Assembly: GCF_004209755.1 (NCBI RefSeq)
Contig: NZ_CP035913.1
Location: 2,666,001 to 2,730,000 of the forward strand
Direction: 5' to 3'
Origin: Pseudoduganella lutea
GTDB lineage: Bacteria > Pseudomonadota > Gammaproteobacteria > Burkholderiales > Burkholderiaceae_D
DNA length: 64,000 bases
The first letter of the stretch is position 1. Each line of letters starts with the position of its first letter. Shown in pieces: positions 18,663 to 35,115 of the stretch. The position numbers were made by a program, and so were the translations under genes. Under the pieces are notes generated by a model, which saw only the letters and a list, made by a program, of their open reading frames with translations, made no database searches and was not told the DNA's origin.

Positions 18663-19271
18663 CTAGATCCCTGCCTGCGCGTCCTGCACGATGCGGTCCA
18701 GGTCTGTTTCATCGCCCAGCACGAAAATCTTGCGTTCTTCCAGTACGGTCAGGATGAAACCCTGCTGTTCGCGCACGCGCCGCTTGAAGTCGGGCAGCGA
18801 ATAGAGGTTGGGATTGATCTTGCGGCGCAGCAGGCGTTCCGCGACCGGCGTGCGGCTCAGCAATTCCCCATACGTGGTGTCTTCGCCGATCAGCAGCAAC
18901 TCGACGGCATCCGGCGATGCCTCCGATTCCCTCGCGGTTTTCCCGTAGACGAAAGCAACGTTCAGTGACTTGCGCAGCGGCCCCAGAGTCGAATGCAGCA
19001 CGCTCAGCAGGCCGAACGTCTTCTTGACGATGCTCGTCAATTCCTCATAGACGGGGCTTTCCTTGTTCGGGCGGAACTGGCGCACATTGCCGATCCGTTC
19101 CGACAGGATCAGGCCCGACTCGTGCAACCGTTTCAGCTCGCGTTGCGCGGAGGCGCTGCCCAGCCCTGTGAGGCGCATGATTTCGTTCAGGTGAAAGCCG
19201 TCGTTCACCTGCATGAACAGCAAGCCCAGCAGTTTTTGCTGGGCGGGCGTAAACAGGGCGGATGGGATCAT
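18663..19271 (-). CDS. Winged-helix regulator with degenerate nucleotidyltransferase-like domain
   Basis: A protein of about 202 residues. The N-terminal 80 residues are a winged helix (TPAQQKLLGLLF, then GSASAQRELKRLHESGLI). From about 95 there is an MNT-type nucleotidyltransferase fold, VAFVYGKTARESEASPDAVELLLIG. The usual GS...SDxDLL catalytic motif is altered: GK replaces GS and the first catalytic Asp position is Ala, so transfer activity is doubtful. Such wHTH-NTase proteins occur as predicted regulators; none of this exact type is well studied to my knowledge. ATG 19271 begins at a typical N-terminus; the frame extends to 19295. It is divergent from the M16 peptidase gene 75 bp away, its likely target. 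Confidence 0.7.
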   Translation of the reverse strand: MIPSALFTPAQQKLLGLLFMQVNDGFHLNEIMRLTGLGSASAQRELKRLHESGLILSERIGNVRQFRPNKESPVYEELTSIVKKTFGLLSVLHSTLGPLRKSLNVAFVYGKTARESEASPDAVELLLIGEDTTYGELLSRTPVAERLLRRKINPNLYSLPDFKRRVREQQGFILTVLEERKIFVLGDETDLDRIVQDAQAGI

Positions 19272-19346
19272 GGACCAAATCTTAGCATGATGCATTGCTG
19301 TTTCTGCACGCTACAATGGCCTGATCCGTTCATCCCCGGGAGCCCC

Positions 19347-22250
19347 ATGAAACGCACGATCGCCCTCGCCATCGCACTGGCTTCACTTGCTTGCCTCGGC
19401 AATGGAACCCTTGCCGCCCAGGCCGCCCCAAAGGGCCCCGCACCGAAAGCCCCGGCCGCGGCGCCCTACCAGCGGCAGGCCTACGTCATCCCCTACAAGC
19501 AGTTCACGCTGCAAAACGGGCTGACCCTGATCGTGCACGAGGATCACAGCGTGCCGGTGGTGGGCGTGAATATCTGGTACCACGTGGGATCGCGCAACGA
19601 GAAGCGCGGCAAGACGGGCTTTGCGCACCTGTTCGAACACTTCTTCTTCAACGGTTCGGAAAACCATCCGCACGGCTTCCGCGAAGCGATGGACGACCTG
19701 GGCGCGAACAACCGCAATGGCACCACGAACACCGACCGCACCAATTTCTTCGAAGACGTGCCCGTGTCGGCCCTGGAACGCACGCTCTACCTGGAAGCGG
19801 ACCGGATGGGCTTTCTCGGCAATTACATTTCCAAGGCCATGCTGGAGCGGGAACGGGGCGTGGTACAGAACGAAAAACGCCAGGGCGAGAACCAGCCCTA
19901 TGGGCGGGTGCACCTGGAAAAGTCGGCGAAGATGTACCCGTATTCGCACCCCTATTCGTGGCCGGTAATCGGCAGCATGGAAGACCTGGCGGCCGCGTCG
20001 CTGGACGATATCCGCGAGTGGTACCGCACGTACTACGGGCCGAACAATGCCGTGATCGCGCTGGCCGGCGATATCACGCCGGAGCGCGCGCTGGAACTTG
20101 TGAAGAAGTATTTCGAGTCGATTCCGCCAGGACTGCCGCTGCCACGTACGGAGGCGTGGATTCCACGGCTCGAGCGCACCGTGCGCGATGAAATGGCAGA
20201 CCACGTGCCGCAGGTGCGCATCTACCGCAGCTGGCATGTGCCAGGCTGGCGCGACATGGACACGGTCAAGCTCGGCATGTTCTCGGATGTGCTGGCCAAT
20301 TCGAAGAATGCGCGCCTGAACCGCCGGCTGATCGACGAGAAGCAGCTCGCCACCGGGGTATCGGCCGGCGTCGACACCAGTGAACTGTCGAGTACATTCG
20401 ACATCGCCGTGACCGTGCGCCCCGGCGTCGATCCCGCGCTGGTGGAAAAGGAACTCGACGCCGTGCTGGCCGACCTGCTGGACAGGGGACCGACGGCGCA
20501 GGAAGTGGCGCGGGTCAAGGCCAGTACGCTGGCGGCGTTTGCGCGCAATATCGAGCGCCTGGGCGGTTTCGGCGGCCGCTCGGACGTGCTGGCGGAAAGC
20601 ATGACCTATGGCGGCACACCGGATGCCTACCTCCAGCAGCTCGACACACTGTCCGGTGCGCAAGCGGCCGCGATCAAGGCCACGGCCGCGCAATGGCTGC
20701 GCGCGCCCTTCTACGCCATGACGGTGAAGCCGTTCGCCAAGGTGTCGGCGGCCGCCACGACCGTCGACCGCAAGATCCTGCCGGCGCTGGGCGATGCGCC
20801 GGACGTGAAGTTCCCGGCCATGCAGAAAGCCACGCTGTCGAATGGCCTGAACGTGGTACTGCTGGAACGGCATTCGGCGCCCATCGTCAACGTGGCGCTG
20901 GCGATCGATGCGGGCACGGCGGCCGACACGCCGGACAAGGCGGGCCTGGCCTCGCTGACGCTGGAGCTGCTGGACAAGGGGACGAAGGCACGCGATGCGT
21001 ACCAGATGTCCGACGCGCTCCAGTCGCTGGGCGCGCGCCTGTCCACAGGCACCGGACCGGACATGTCGCTGGTGCGGCTGCAAGCCACGTCGGCCAACCT
21101 TGCGCCATCGCTGGCGCTGCTGGCCGAAGCCGCGCTGGCGCCGGCCTTCCCCGCCGACCAGTTCGCACTGGCGAAGCAGCGCCGGCTGGCCGGCATCGCG
21201 CAGGAAAAGGCGCAGCCGAATGCGCTAGCGCTGCGCACGCTGCCGGCGATCCTGTACGGTGCCGGCAGCAGCTATGCCCTGCCGGCTTCCGGCTTCGAAG
21301 CTTCGGTGGCAAGCCTGGCACGGGACGACCTCGTGCGCTGGCATCGCGACTGGTTCAAGCCAGGCAGTGCGACGATCGTCGTCACCGGCGACACGACACT
21401 CGCGCAAGCGATGCCGCTGCTGGAAGCGGCCTTCGGCAAATGGCAGGCCGGGCGCTCGCCCGCCAAGGCAGCGCTCACTGCCCCTGCCCCTGCTCCCGCC
21501 TCCGCTTCCGCGCCAGCGCCGGCGAAGCAGATCTACCTGATCGACAAGCCCGATGCGCAGCAGTCGACGATCCTGGCCGGCCACCTGTCGCTGCCGCCCG
21601 GCCAGCCGGAAGACCTGGCGATGGAACCGGTAATGCAGAACTTCGGCGGCATGGCCACCTCGCGCCTGAACCGCAACCTGCGGCTCGACAAGCACTGGAG
21701 CTATGGCGGCACGGGCCGCCTGACGAGCGTGCGCGGCCCCCGCCATTTCTTCACGCTGATCGCCGTGCAGTCCGACAAGACGATGGAATCGCTGGTCGAG
21801 GTGGACAAGGAAATCCGCGACATCGCCGGCAAGCGGCCGATCGAAGGAGAAGAGTTCGCGAGCATCATGCGCAACATGACGTCGCGCCTGGCCGGCCGGT
21901 TCGAAACGATCAACGCGCTCGAGTCGGCCGCGCTGGAAACGATCAACCTGGGATTGCCGGAAGATTACTGGGCGAACTACGCGTCGAACATGCGCACCTT
22001 GCAGTCCGCGCAGCTGGCTGGCGCCGCGGGCAAGTTCATCCGGCCGGATGCGGTGACGTGGCTGGTGGTGGGCGACCTGAAGAAGATCGAGCCGCGTATC
22101 CGGGAACTGGGCTGGGGGAAGTGGTCGTGCTCGACAACGATGGCAAGCGGGTACGGTGATTCCGTGTTGTGGCAGTTCATGACCTACGGCAAGGTTTGCG
22201 CCAGATCAAAGTGGCGCCATCCATGGTGCGTACGATGGCATTTCCTGTGA
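19347..22250 (+). CDS. M16 family zinc peptidase (two-domain), C-terminus altered by a probable frameshift
   Basis: A secreted or periplasmic protein with a signal peptide (MKRTIALAIALASLACLGNGTLAAQA) and two M16 modules. The N-terminal module keeps the inverted zinc motif HLFEH (residues 94-98); the C-terminal module lacks it, as in pitrilysin/PqqL-like pairs. After GWG the sequence as read becomes a Trp/Cys-rich tail of about 45 residues ending at 22250. The +1 frame from the same point gives EVVVLDNDGKRVR and a stop at 22159, the ending expected for this family. A missing G in the GGGGG run at 22114-22118 would explain this. The functional protein probably ends at 22159 unless the shift is real. 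Confidence 0.85.
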   Translation: MKRTIALAIALASLACLGNGTLAAQAAPKGPAPKAPAAAPYQRQAYVIPYKQFTLQNGLTLIVHEDHSVPVVGVNIWYHVGSRNEKRGKTGFAHLFEHFFFNGSENHPHGFREAMDDLGANNRNGTTNTDRTNFFEDVPVSALERTLYLEADRMGFLGNYISKAMLERERGVVQNEKRQGENQPYGRVHLEKSAKMYPYSHPYSWPVIGSMEDLAAASLDDIREWYRTYYGPNNAVIALAGDITPERALELVKKYFESIPPGLPLPRTEAWIPRLERTVRDEMADHVPQVRIYRSWHVPGWRDMDTVKLGMFSDVLANSKNARLNRRLIDEKQLATGVSAGVDTSELSSTFDIAVTVRPGVDPALVEKELDAVLADLLDRGPTAQEVARVKASTLAAFARNIERLGGFGGRSDVLAESMTYGGTPDAYLQQLDTLSGAQAAAIKATAAQWLRAPFYAMTVKPFAKVSAAATTVDRKILPALGDAPDVKFPAMQKATLSNGLNVVLLERHSAPIVNVALAIDAGTAADTPDKAGLASLTLELLDKGTKARDAYQMSDALQSLGARLSTGTGPDMSLVRLQATSANLAPSLALLAEAALAPAFPADQFALAKQRRLAGIAQEKAQPNALALRTLPAILYGAGSSYALPASGFEASVASLARDDLVRWHRDWFKPGSATIVVTGDTTLAQAMPLLEAAFGKWQAGRSPAKAALTAPAPAPASASAPAPAKQIYLIDKPDAQQSTILAGHLSLPPGQPEDLAMEPVMQNFGGMATSRLNRNLRLDKHWSYGGTGRLTSVRGPRHFFTLIAVQSDKTMESLVEVDKEIRDIAGKRPIEGEEFASIMRNMTSRLAGRFETINALESAALETINLGLPEDYWANYASNMRTLQSAQLAGAAGKFIRPDAVTWLVVGDLKKIEPRIRELGWGKWSCSTTMASGYGDSVLWQFMTYGKVCARSKWRHPWCVRWHFL

Positions 22251-22307
22251 GCATGAGTTGCGATAAGCGCTTGCGTTGCGGGATTCGTTCACACTCCGGG
22301 GCCCATC

Positions 22308-22511
22308 ATGAACAGAACTTACCTGCAAGCCGTCGCACTCCTGCTGGGGACCGTGGCGGCCACCATCATCACGGCGGAGTGGCGCTGGGAGCCGGCAAGT
22401 GCCGGGAATTACCTCGTTGTCGTGGGGCCGGGCGTACCAGTCGCTGCGGAGGGCTGGATACTTCGATGTAAACCCGAAGGCAACTGCCGGGGTCAGACCC
22501 GCGGGGTCTGA
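22308..22511 (+). CDS. Small hypothetical protein ending inside a palindromic repeat
   Basis: A 67-residue frame with a hydrophobic N-terminus (MNRTYLQAVALLLGTVAATIITA) that could be a signal anchor, and no domain I recognise. The ribosome site is poor. Its last codons and TGA stop come from the GGGTCAGACCC repeat, so the coding end was probably set by repeat insertion. Translation is uncertain; it may be chance. Confidence 0.35.
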   Translation: MNRTYLQAVALLLGTVAATIITAEWRWEPASAGNYLVVVGPGVPVAAEGWILRCKPEGNCRGQTRGV

Positions 22512-22515
22512 CCCC
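22489..22515. repeat. GGGTCAGACCC-type palindromic repeat, copy 1
   Basis: Arms GGGGTCAGACCC (22489-22500) and GGGTCTGACCCC (22504-22515) are perfectly complementary around GCG. Each arm is itself a quasi-palindrome (GGGTC-A-GACCC). The flanks TGCC before and GCCGTTGGG after are shared with copy 2. An 11-bp direct repeat AACCCGAAGGC (22471-22481, 22602-22612) brackets this copy and the nearby terminator. Confidence 0.8.
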
Positions 22516-22564
22516 ATACGTTCGCCGTTGGGGTAAAGGCATGGCGCATCGAAACGCATGCGCT

Positions 22565-22593
22565 AAAAAAACGGCACCTTTCGGTGCCGTTTT
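22565..22593 (-). terminator. Rho-independent terminator of the rpoBC operon
   Basis: The 11-bp stem has arms AAAACGGCACC (22568-22578) and GGTGCCGTTTT (22583-22593) with a 4-base loop. On the minus strand a run of seven T follows the stem. It lies 31 bases after the rpoC stop, and the A/T flanks on both sides would let it also stop plus-strand transcripts from the M16 side. Confidence 0.9.
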
Positions 22594-22623
22594 CATTTCA
22601 TAACCCGAAGGCTATGGCAGGGA

Positions 22624-26865
<4,242 letters not shown>

Positions 26866-26957
26866 GTATCACTCCAGGTAGTGATGAATTCTTCAGTTTT
26901 TTCCCGCGATTTTCAGGCCGCGGTTCGTGCAGGCTTTTCACCCCAGAGGCAGATGCC

Positions 26958-26984
26958 GGGGTCAGACCCGGCGGGTCTGACCCC
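26958..26984. repeat. GGGTCAGACCC-type palindromic repeat, copy 2, inside the rpoB-rpoC gap
   Basis: Arms GGGGTCAGACCC (26958-26969) and GGGTCTGACCCC (26973-26984) around GGC. The flanks match copy 1 (TGCC before, GCCGTTGGG after) and copy 3 (GCTTTTCACCCCA...GGCA before). In the rpoBC mRNA it would fold into a very stable 12-bp hairpin between rpoB and rpoC, without a T-run. Confidence 0.85.
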
Positions 26985-27002
26985 AGATTCATGCCGTTGG
27001 GC

Positions 27003-31112
<4,110 letters not shown>

Positions 31113-31269
31113 GGACACTCCGTGAGTGACAGGAAAGGGTAGAAAATTCAGGTTTCGGCTTGTATGCTTGCAAACTACGGAGCATTCAGGCGAAACCTCA
31201 AGGCACTACCATCTCGCGTCGGGACTTAGATACCGGGATGGGGATACTGCTTCAAAACTTGTTGCTAAA

Positions 31270-31326
31270 CTGGTGTTGCCAGCTGGTGTTGCCAAACAGG
31301 GTACAGCTAAACGGGGTACAGCTAAA
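31270..31326. repeat. Short tandem duplications in the rplL-rpoB gap
   Basis: CTGGTGTTGCCA occurs twice with a 13-base period (31270-31281, 31283-31294). It is directly followed by two copies of GGGTACAGCTAAA with a 15-base period (31299-31311, 31314-31326). They occupy part of the rpoB leader and have no obvious function; they look like recent slippage. Confidence 0.7.
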
Positions 31327-31345
31327 TACAGCAGGGACGACAAAG

Positions 31346-31396
31346 GAGCCAAAGCCGGCCCTCCCCCTTCAAGAGGGAGGGCCTGGGCTTTGGCTC
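31346..31396 (-). promoter_or_regulatory. Large hairpin between rplL and rpoB, likely attenuator or RNase III site
   Basis: An 11-bp stem (31346-31356 with 31386-31396, GAGCCAAAGCC) continues into a 9-bp stem (31357-31365 with 31375-31383, GGCCCTCCC) with a 2-base bulge and a 9-base loop. On the minus strand only a weak T-stretch (TCCTTTTG) follows. E. coli has a partial terminator and an RNase III hairpin in the same gap that lower rpoBC relative to rplJL; an equivalent role here is inference. Confidence 0.65.
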
Positions 31397-31431
31397 GGGC
31401 GCTAAATGGAACCGGCGCCTATGATACTAGA

Positions 31432-31806
31432 TTACTTCAGGTCGGCCTTGGCGCCTGCATCTTCCAGCTTCTTCTTGCCGGCTTCAGCGTCAGCTTTCGA
31501 CAGGGCTTCTTTCACGGTCTTCGGTGCGCCGTCAACCACGTCCTTGGCTTCTTTCAGGCCCAGACCGGTGATTTCACGAACTGCCTTGATGACGCCGACT
31601 TTGTTCGCGCCGACTTCGGTCAGCACCAGGTTGAACTCGGTCTGCTCTTCAACAGCAGCAGCAGCAGCGCCGCCGCCAGCTGCCGGTGCTGCCATTGCAG
31701 CTGCCGACACGCCGAACTTCTCTTCGAATGCCTTGACCAGGTCGTTCAGGTCCATCACGGACATTTCGGACACTGCGTTCAGGATATCGTCTTTGCTAAT
31801 TGCCAT
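31432..31806 (-). CDS. rplL: 50S ribosomal protein L7/L12
   Basis: A 124-residue acidic stalk protein with an N-terminal dimerisation region ([33 protein letters not shown]), an Ala/Gly-rich hinge, and the C-terminal factor-binding domain with [25 protein letters not shown]. It recruits translation GTPases to the ribosome. It follows rplJ in the usual order, and the large hairpin at 31346-31396 lies just downstream. Confidence 0.98.
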   Translation of the reverse strand: MAISKDDILNAVSEMSVMDLNDLVKAFEEKFGVSAAAMAAPAAGGGAAAAAVEEQTEFNLVLTEVGANKVGVIKAVREITGLGLKEAKDVVDGAPKTVKEALSKADAEAGKKKLEDAGAKADLK

Positions 31807-31866
31807 TTGAAACTCCTAATTGATTTGTATGCTACAGATTGATTACTTGACGAGAACGTGCGGCAA

Positions 31867-32397
31867 TTAAGCTGCAGCGGTTTCTTCAGCGGCCGGAGCA
31901 GCTTCGGAACCTTCGCTCTTCTTGGCTGCCAGTGCAGCCAGACCACGTGCAAAGCCGGAAACCGGTGCCAGCATGACGCCCAACAGCTGCGAGATGAGGA
32001 CTTCACGGCTCGGGATGCTCGCCAGTGCAGTCACGCCAGCTACGTCGAGCTGCTTGCCTGCAAAGTTACCTGCCTTGACGACCAGTTTGTCGTTGGTTTT
32101 GGCGAAGTCGTTGATGACTTTCGCTGCTGCCACGGCGTCATCCGAGATCGAGTAGATCAGCGGACCGGTCATTGCATCGGCCAGGTTGGCGAACTGCGTG
32201 CCTTCGACAGAGCGACGAGCCAGCGTGTTCTTCAGAACACGCAGGTACACGCCCTGGGCACGCGCGGTTGCACGGAGTTTCGTCAAGTGAGCAACCTGGA
32301 TGCCACGGTACTCAGCCACGACGATCGTTTGCGCAGATGCTACTTTTGCGGAAACTTCGGCGACAACGGCCTTTTTGTCATTCAGATTGAGACCCAC
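31867..32397 (-). CDS. rplJ: 50S ribosomal protein L10
   Basis: A 176-residue stalk-base protein that anchors L7/L12 dimers. The frame is open to 32448, but GTG 32397 preceded by AAGGAG gives the family N-terminus [15 protein letters not shown]. The C-terminal helix is Ala/Glu-rich. L10 commonly represses its own mRNA by binding the leader; the 270-base leader upstream would be the place. Confidence 0.97.
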   Translation of the reverse strand: MGLNLNDKKAVVAEVSAKVASAQTIVVAEYRGIQVAHLTKLRATARAQGVYLRVLKNTLARRSVEGTQFANLADAMTGPLIYSISDDAVAAAKVINDFAKTNDKLVVKAGNFAGKQLDVAGVTALASIPSREVLISQLLGVMLAPVSGFARGLAALAAKKSEGSEAAPAAEETAAA

Positions 32398-32667
32398 GGT
32401 CAATCTCCTTGTGAGATGCAGAAAAATTTCCGCATCGGTTTCGAACAACGGCGTCCGAGGTTAGGAGTCCAATGGACTGCAAAACTTGTTCGGGTACACC
32501 ATCTGCGTTGGGAACGGGTGTTACCCCGACTATTAACCCGGTGCCTGCCTGCTGCACTGAGCCCAACGGTCTTTGATTGCCTGGCGAACCCTTGCGGATC
32601 CGCCAGCCCAAAGATCTGCCTCACGCCTGCTCAGTTACCTGGCAGGCACGAGGACTTAATTCTTGAC
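32398..32667 (-). promoter_or_regulatory. rplJ leader (probable L10-binding autoregulatory region)
   Basis: 270 bases without a gene between rplA and rplJ. On the minus strand it contains GC-rich stems, for example GCCTGC...GCAGGC near 32630-32645 and GGCTGGCGGATCCGC near 32590-32606, then the rplJ ribosome site. E. coli has a promoter and an L10(L12)4 binding leader at this place. I cannot identify the kink-turn with confidence, so the function is inferred from position. Confidence 0.5.
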
Positions 32668-33363
32668 TTAAGCAGCCAGCGTGCCGTGATCAACACGGAC
32701 GCCTGCGCCCATCGTCGACGACAGCGAGACCTTGCGCAGGTACACGCCTTTCGACGAGGCCGGCTTGGCCTTGTTCAGGGCTTCGATCAGAGCGACCAGG
32801 TTGGTCTTCAGATCGGCGTCGCTGAACGACTTGCGGCCGATGGTCGCGTGGATGATACCGGCCTTGTCGGTACGGTATTGCACTTGACCAGCTTTGGCAT
32901 TCTTGACGGCGGTAGCGACGTCAGGCGTCACGGTGCCGACTTTCGGGTTCGGCATCAGGCCGCGTGGGCCCAGGATCTGACCCAGGGTACCGACGATACG
33001 CATGGTGTCCGGCGAAGCGATCACGATATCGAACGGCATGTCGCCGGCCTTCACGCGTTCTGCCAGGTCTTCCATGCCGACCACGTCTGCACCAGCTGCC
33101 TTGGCAGCTTCAGCCTTGTCGCCGGAAGCGAACACGGCCACGCGAACGGTCTTGCCGGTGCCTGCTGGCAGCACGACGGAGCCGCGAACGACCTGGTCCG
33201 ACTTCTTCGGATCCACGCCCAGCTGGACCGACACGTCGATCGATTCATTGAACTTGGCCGTTGCCAGTTCCTTGATCAGCGATACGGCGTTGTCGAACGG
33301 GTACACTTTGGTGCGGTCTACTTTAGCCTTGATGGCTTGTGCGCGCTTGGACAGTTTTGCCAT
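32668..33363 (-). CDS. rplA: 50S ribosomal protein L1
   Basis: A 231-residue full-length L1. It binds 23S rRNA at the E-site stalk and can repress the L11 operon mRNA. Typical segments include [17 protein letters not shown] at the N-terminus and [14 protein letters not shown] in the middle. It starts 2 bases after the rplK stop, so the two are probably translationally coupled. Confidence 0.98.
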   Translation of the reverse strand: MAKLSKRAQAIKAKVDRTKVYPFDNAVSLIKELATAKFNESIDVSVQLGVDPKKSDQVVRGSVVLPAGTGKTVRVAVFASGDKAEAAKAAGADVVGMEDLAERVKAGDMPFDIVIASPDTMRIVGTLGQILGPRGLMPNPKVGTVTPDVATAVKNAKAGQVQYRTDKAGIIHATIGRKSFSDADLKTNLVALIEALNKAKPASSKGVYLRKVSLSSTMGAGVRVDHGTLAA

Positions 33364-33365
33364 GA

Positions 33366-33797
33366 TTAGAAGCCCTCAACGGTGATGCCCATCGAACGTG
33401 CCGAGCCAGCGATGGTGCGCACAGCGGCTTCCATGTCGGCGGCGGTCAGGTCCGGGGTCTTCAGTTTTGCAATTTCTTCCGCTTGAGCGCGGGTCAGCGT
33501 GCCGACCTTGTCGGTGTGCGGCTTCGGAGAGCCTTTTTGCACGCCCGAGTGCTTCTTGATCAGGAAGGTTGCCGGCGGGGTCTTCATCACGAAGGTGAAG
33601 GACTTGTCCGCGAAGGCGGTGATCACCACCGGAATCGGCATGCCTGGCTCGAGGCCTTGGGTCTGGGCGTTGAACGCCTTGCAGAATTCCATGATGTTCA
33701 GGCCGCGCTGACCCAGTGCCGGGCCGATTGGAGGAGACGGGTTTGCCTTACCAGCTGGTACTTGCAGCTTGATAAAGCCAATGATTTTCTTTGCCAT
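33366..33797 (-). CDS. rplK: 50S ribosomal protein L11
   Basis: A 143-residue protein of the GTPase-associated centre. The proline-rich N-terminal domain ([21 protein letters not shown]) and the C-terminal RNA-binding domain ([13 protein letters not shown] at the end) are complete. It is needed for RelA activation in the stringent response. First ribosomal protein gene after nusG; 100 bases separate them. Confidence 0.98.
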   Translation of the reverse strand: MAKKIIGFIKLQVPAGKANPSPPIGPALGQRGLNIMEFCKAFNAQTQGLEPGMPIPVVITAFADKSFTFVMKTPPATFLIKKHSGVQKGSPKPHTDKVGTLTRAQAEEIAKLKTPDLTAADMEAAVRTIAGSARSMGITVEGF

Positions 33798-33897
33798 GAT
33801 GGCTATCCTATCGTTGGATTTGAGTGGTAGCGCCCCGCCGATACTGACTGGCAGGGCTCCTCGTACGGATTGAACGCTCCGTTAGGCGGGAGGCAGA

Positions 33898-34524
33898 TCA
33901 GACCTTCTCGACCTGCCCGAATTCGAGTTCGACGGGAGTGGCTCGGCCGAAGATGGTGACCGAGACGCGCACTTTGGACTTCTCGTAGTTGACTTCCTCG
34001 ACGTTGCCGTTGAAGTCGGTGAACGGGCCATCCTTGATGCGGACTTGCTCGCCCACTTCGTACAGCACTTTCGGCCGAGGCTTCTCAACGCCTTCCTGCA
34101 TCTGCGTCATGATCTTTTCGATCTCGCGGGCAGGAATCGGCGTCGGCTTGTTCGACTTGCCGCCGATGAAACCGGTGACCTTGGCGGTGTTCTTCACCAG
34201 GTGCCACGTTTCATCCGTCATTTCCATTTCCACCAGCACGTAGCCCGGGAAGAAACGGCGTTCGGTCACGGATTTCTGACCATTTTTTACTTCGACAACT
34301 TCTTCGGTCGGCACCAGGATCTGGCCGAACTGGTCTTGCATGCCGGCGCGTTCGACGCGCTCGGTCAGTGCACGCTGCACGCTTTTTTCCATGCCGGAGT
34401 AAGCATGCACAACATACCAGCGCTTATTGCTGACTGGCACGCTGACAGGAGCGACCGCTTCCTGCGCCGGCGTGTCGCCTGGCACAGGAGTATCGGTTGC
34501 GTCGTCTTGCACGTTATCGCTCAT
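33898..34524 (-). CDS. nusG: Transcription termination/antitermination factor NusG
   Basis: A 208-residue NusG with the NGN domain starting at [20 protein letters not shown] (about residue 34) and a C-terminal KOW domain ([21 protein letters not shown]). It carries an N-terminal acidic/Pro-rich extension of about 27 residues compared with E. coli, common in betaproteobacteria. It binds RNA polymerase and links it to Rho or the ribosome. The ATG directly follows the secE stop codon. Confidence 0.98.
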   Translation of the reverse strand: MSDNVQDDATDTPVPGDTPAQEAVAPVSVPVSNKRWYVVHAYSGMEKSVQRALTERVERAGMQDQFGQILVPTEEVVEVKNGQKSVTERRFFPGYVLVEMEMTDETWHLVKNTAKVTGFIGGKSNKPTPIPAREIEKIMTQMQEGVEKPRPKVLYEVGEQVRIKDGPFTDFNGNVEEVNYEKSKVRVSVTIFGRATPVELEFGQVEKV

Positions 34525-34908
34525 TTAGTTTTTCCAGCCCAGAATCAAGTCGTACAACACGAGTTCAAGCAGTTTATCCGTTCCCCAAAGGAACATCGCC
34601 ATCACCACCACGAAAGCAAACACGATCAGGGTGATCTGCGTTGCCTCTTTGCGCGTAGGCCAGACGACTTTCTTGGTTTCGCGAACAGCTTCTTTCGAGA
34701 AATTGATGAAGTCACGACCAGAAGTGGAGGTGTAGGCAATGCCGACGGAAATAAGCAAACCAACCACAAGCGCGGCTGCCCGCACCAGGGTTGGTTGACC
34801 TGCCAGGTAGAAGAACCCGACTACGCCTGCAATCGCTGCAACCACCGCGAGCACGACTTTCAGCTTGTCGCCGCTCGTGCCAACGGTTTGCACGGATTGA
34901 TTAGACAT
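34525..34908 (-). CDS. secE: Protein translocase subunit SecE
   Basis: A 127-residue inner-membrane component of SecYEG. Two N-terminal helices (VVLAVVAAIAGVVGFFYLA and TLVRAAALVVGLLISVGIAY), the conserved amphipathic segment FINFSKEAVRETKKVVWPTRKEA, and a last helix (ITLIVFAFVVVMAMFLWG) give the three-helix enterobacterial-type layout. Adjacent to nusG as in most proteobacteria. Confidence 0.98.
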   Translation of the reverse strand: MSNQSVQTVGTSGDKLKVVLAVVAAIAGVVGFFYLAGQPTLVRAAALVVGLLISVGIAYTSTSGRDFINFSKEAVRETKKVVWPTRKEATQITLIVFAFVVVMAMFLWGTDKLLELVLYDLILGWKN

Positions 34909-34944
34909 TCGTTTTTACTTTCGGTGCCCTGCACCAGAATTCGG

Positions 34945-35020
34945 TGGCAGGGGCGGAGGGCATCGAACCCCCAACCTTCGGTTTTGGAGACCGACGCTCT
35001 GCCAATTGAGCTACGCCCCT
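34945..35020 (-). tRNA. tRNA-Trp (anticodon CCA)
   Basis: A 76-nt cloverleaf read on the minus strand starting AGGGGCGTAGCTC. The anticodon loop is CTCCAAA (CCA, Trp), the T arm holds GGTTCGATGCC, and the CCA tail is encoded (34945-34947). It lies between tuf and secE, its usual place. Confidence 0.97.
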
Positions 35021-35052
35021 ACGTAAAACTTACAATGGAATCCGTAATTCTA

Positions 35053-35073
35053 GCACCCAACTTTGTTGGGTGC
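35053..35073 (-). terminator. Hairpin between tuf and tRNA-Trp (partial terminator or processing site)
   Basis: Arms GCACCCAAC (35053-35061) and GTTGGGTGC (35065-35073) form a perfect 9-bp stem with a TTT loop. The following minus-strand bases TAGAATTAC are only moderately T-rich, so full termination is unlikely given that tRNA-Trp and secE follow. Confidence 0.5.
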
Positions 35074-35115
35074 CAGCATTACTTGGCGGACTCTTTACTG
35101 CTAACTTCTAAGCGA

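Noticed and set aside
35053..35073. Full terminator for tuf
   Set aside because: No good T-run, and tRNA-Trp, secE and nusG follow on the same strand; kept only as a weak or processing hairpin.
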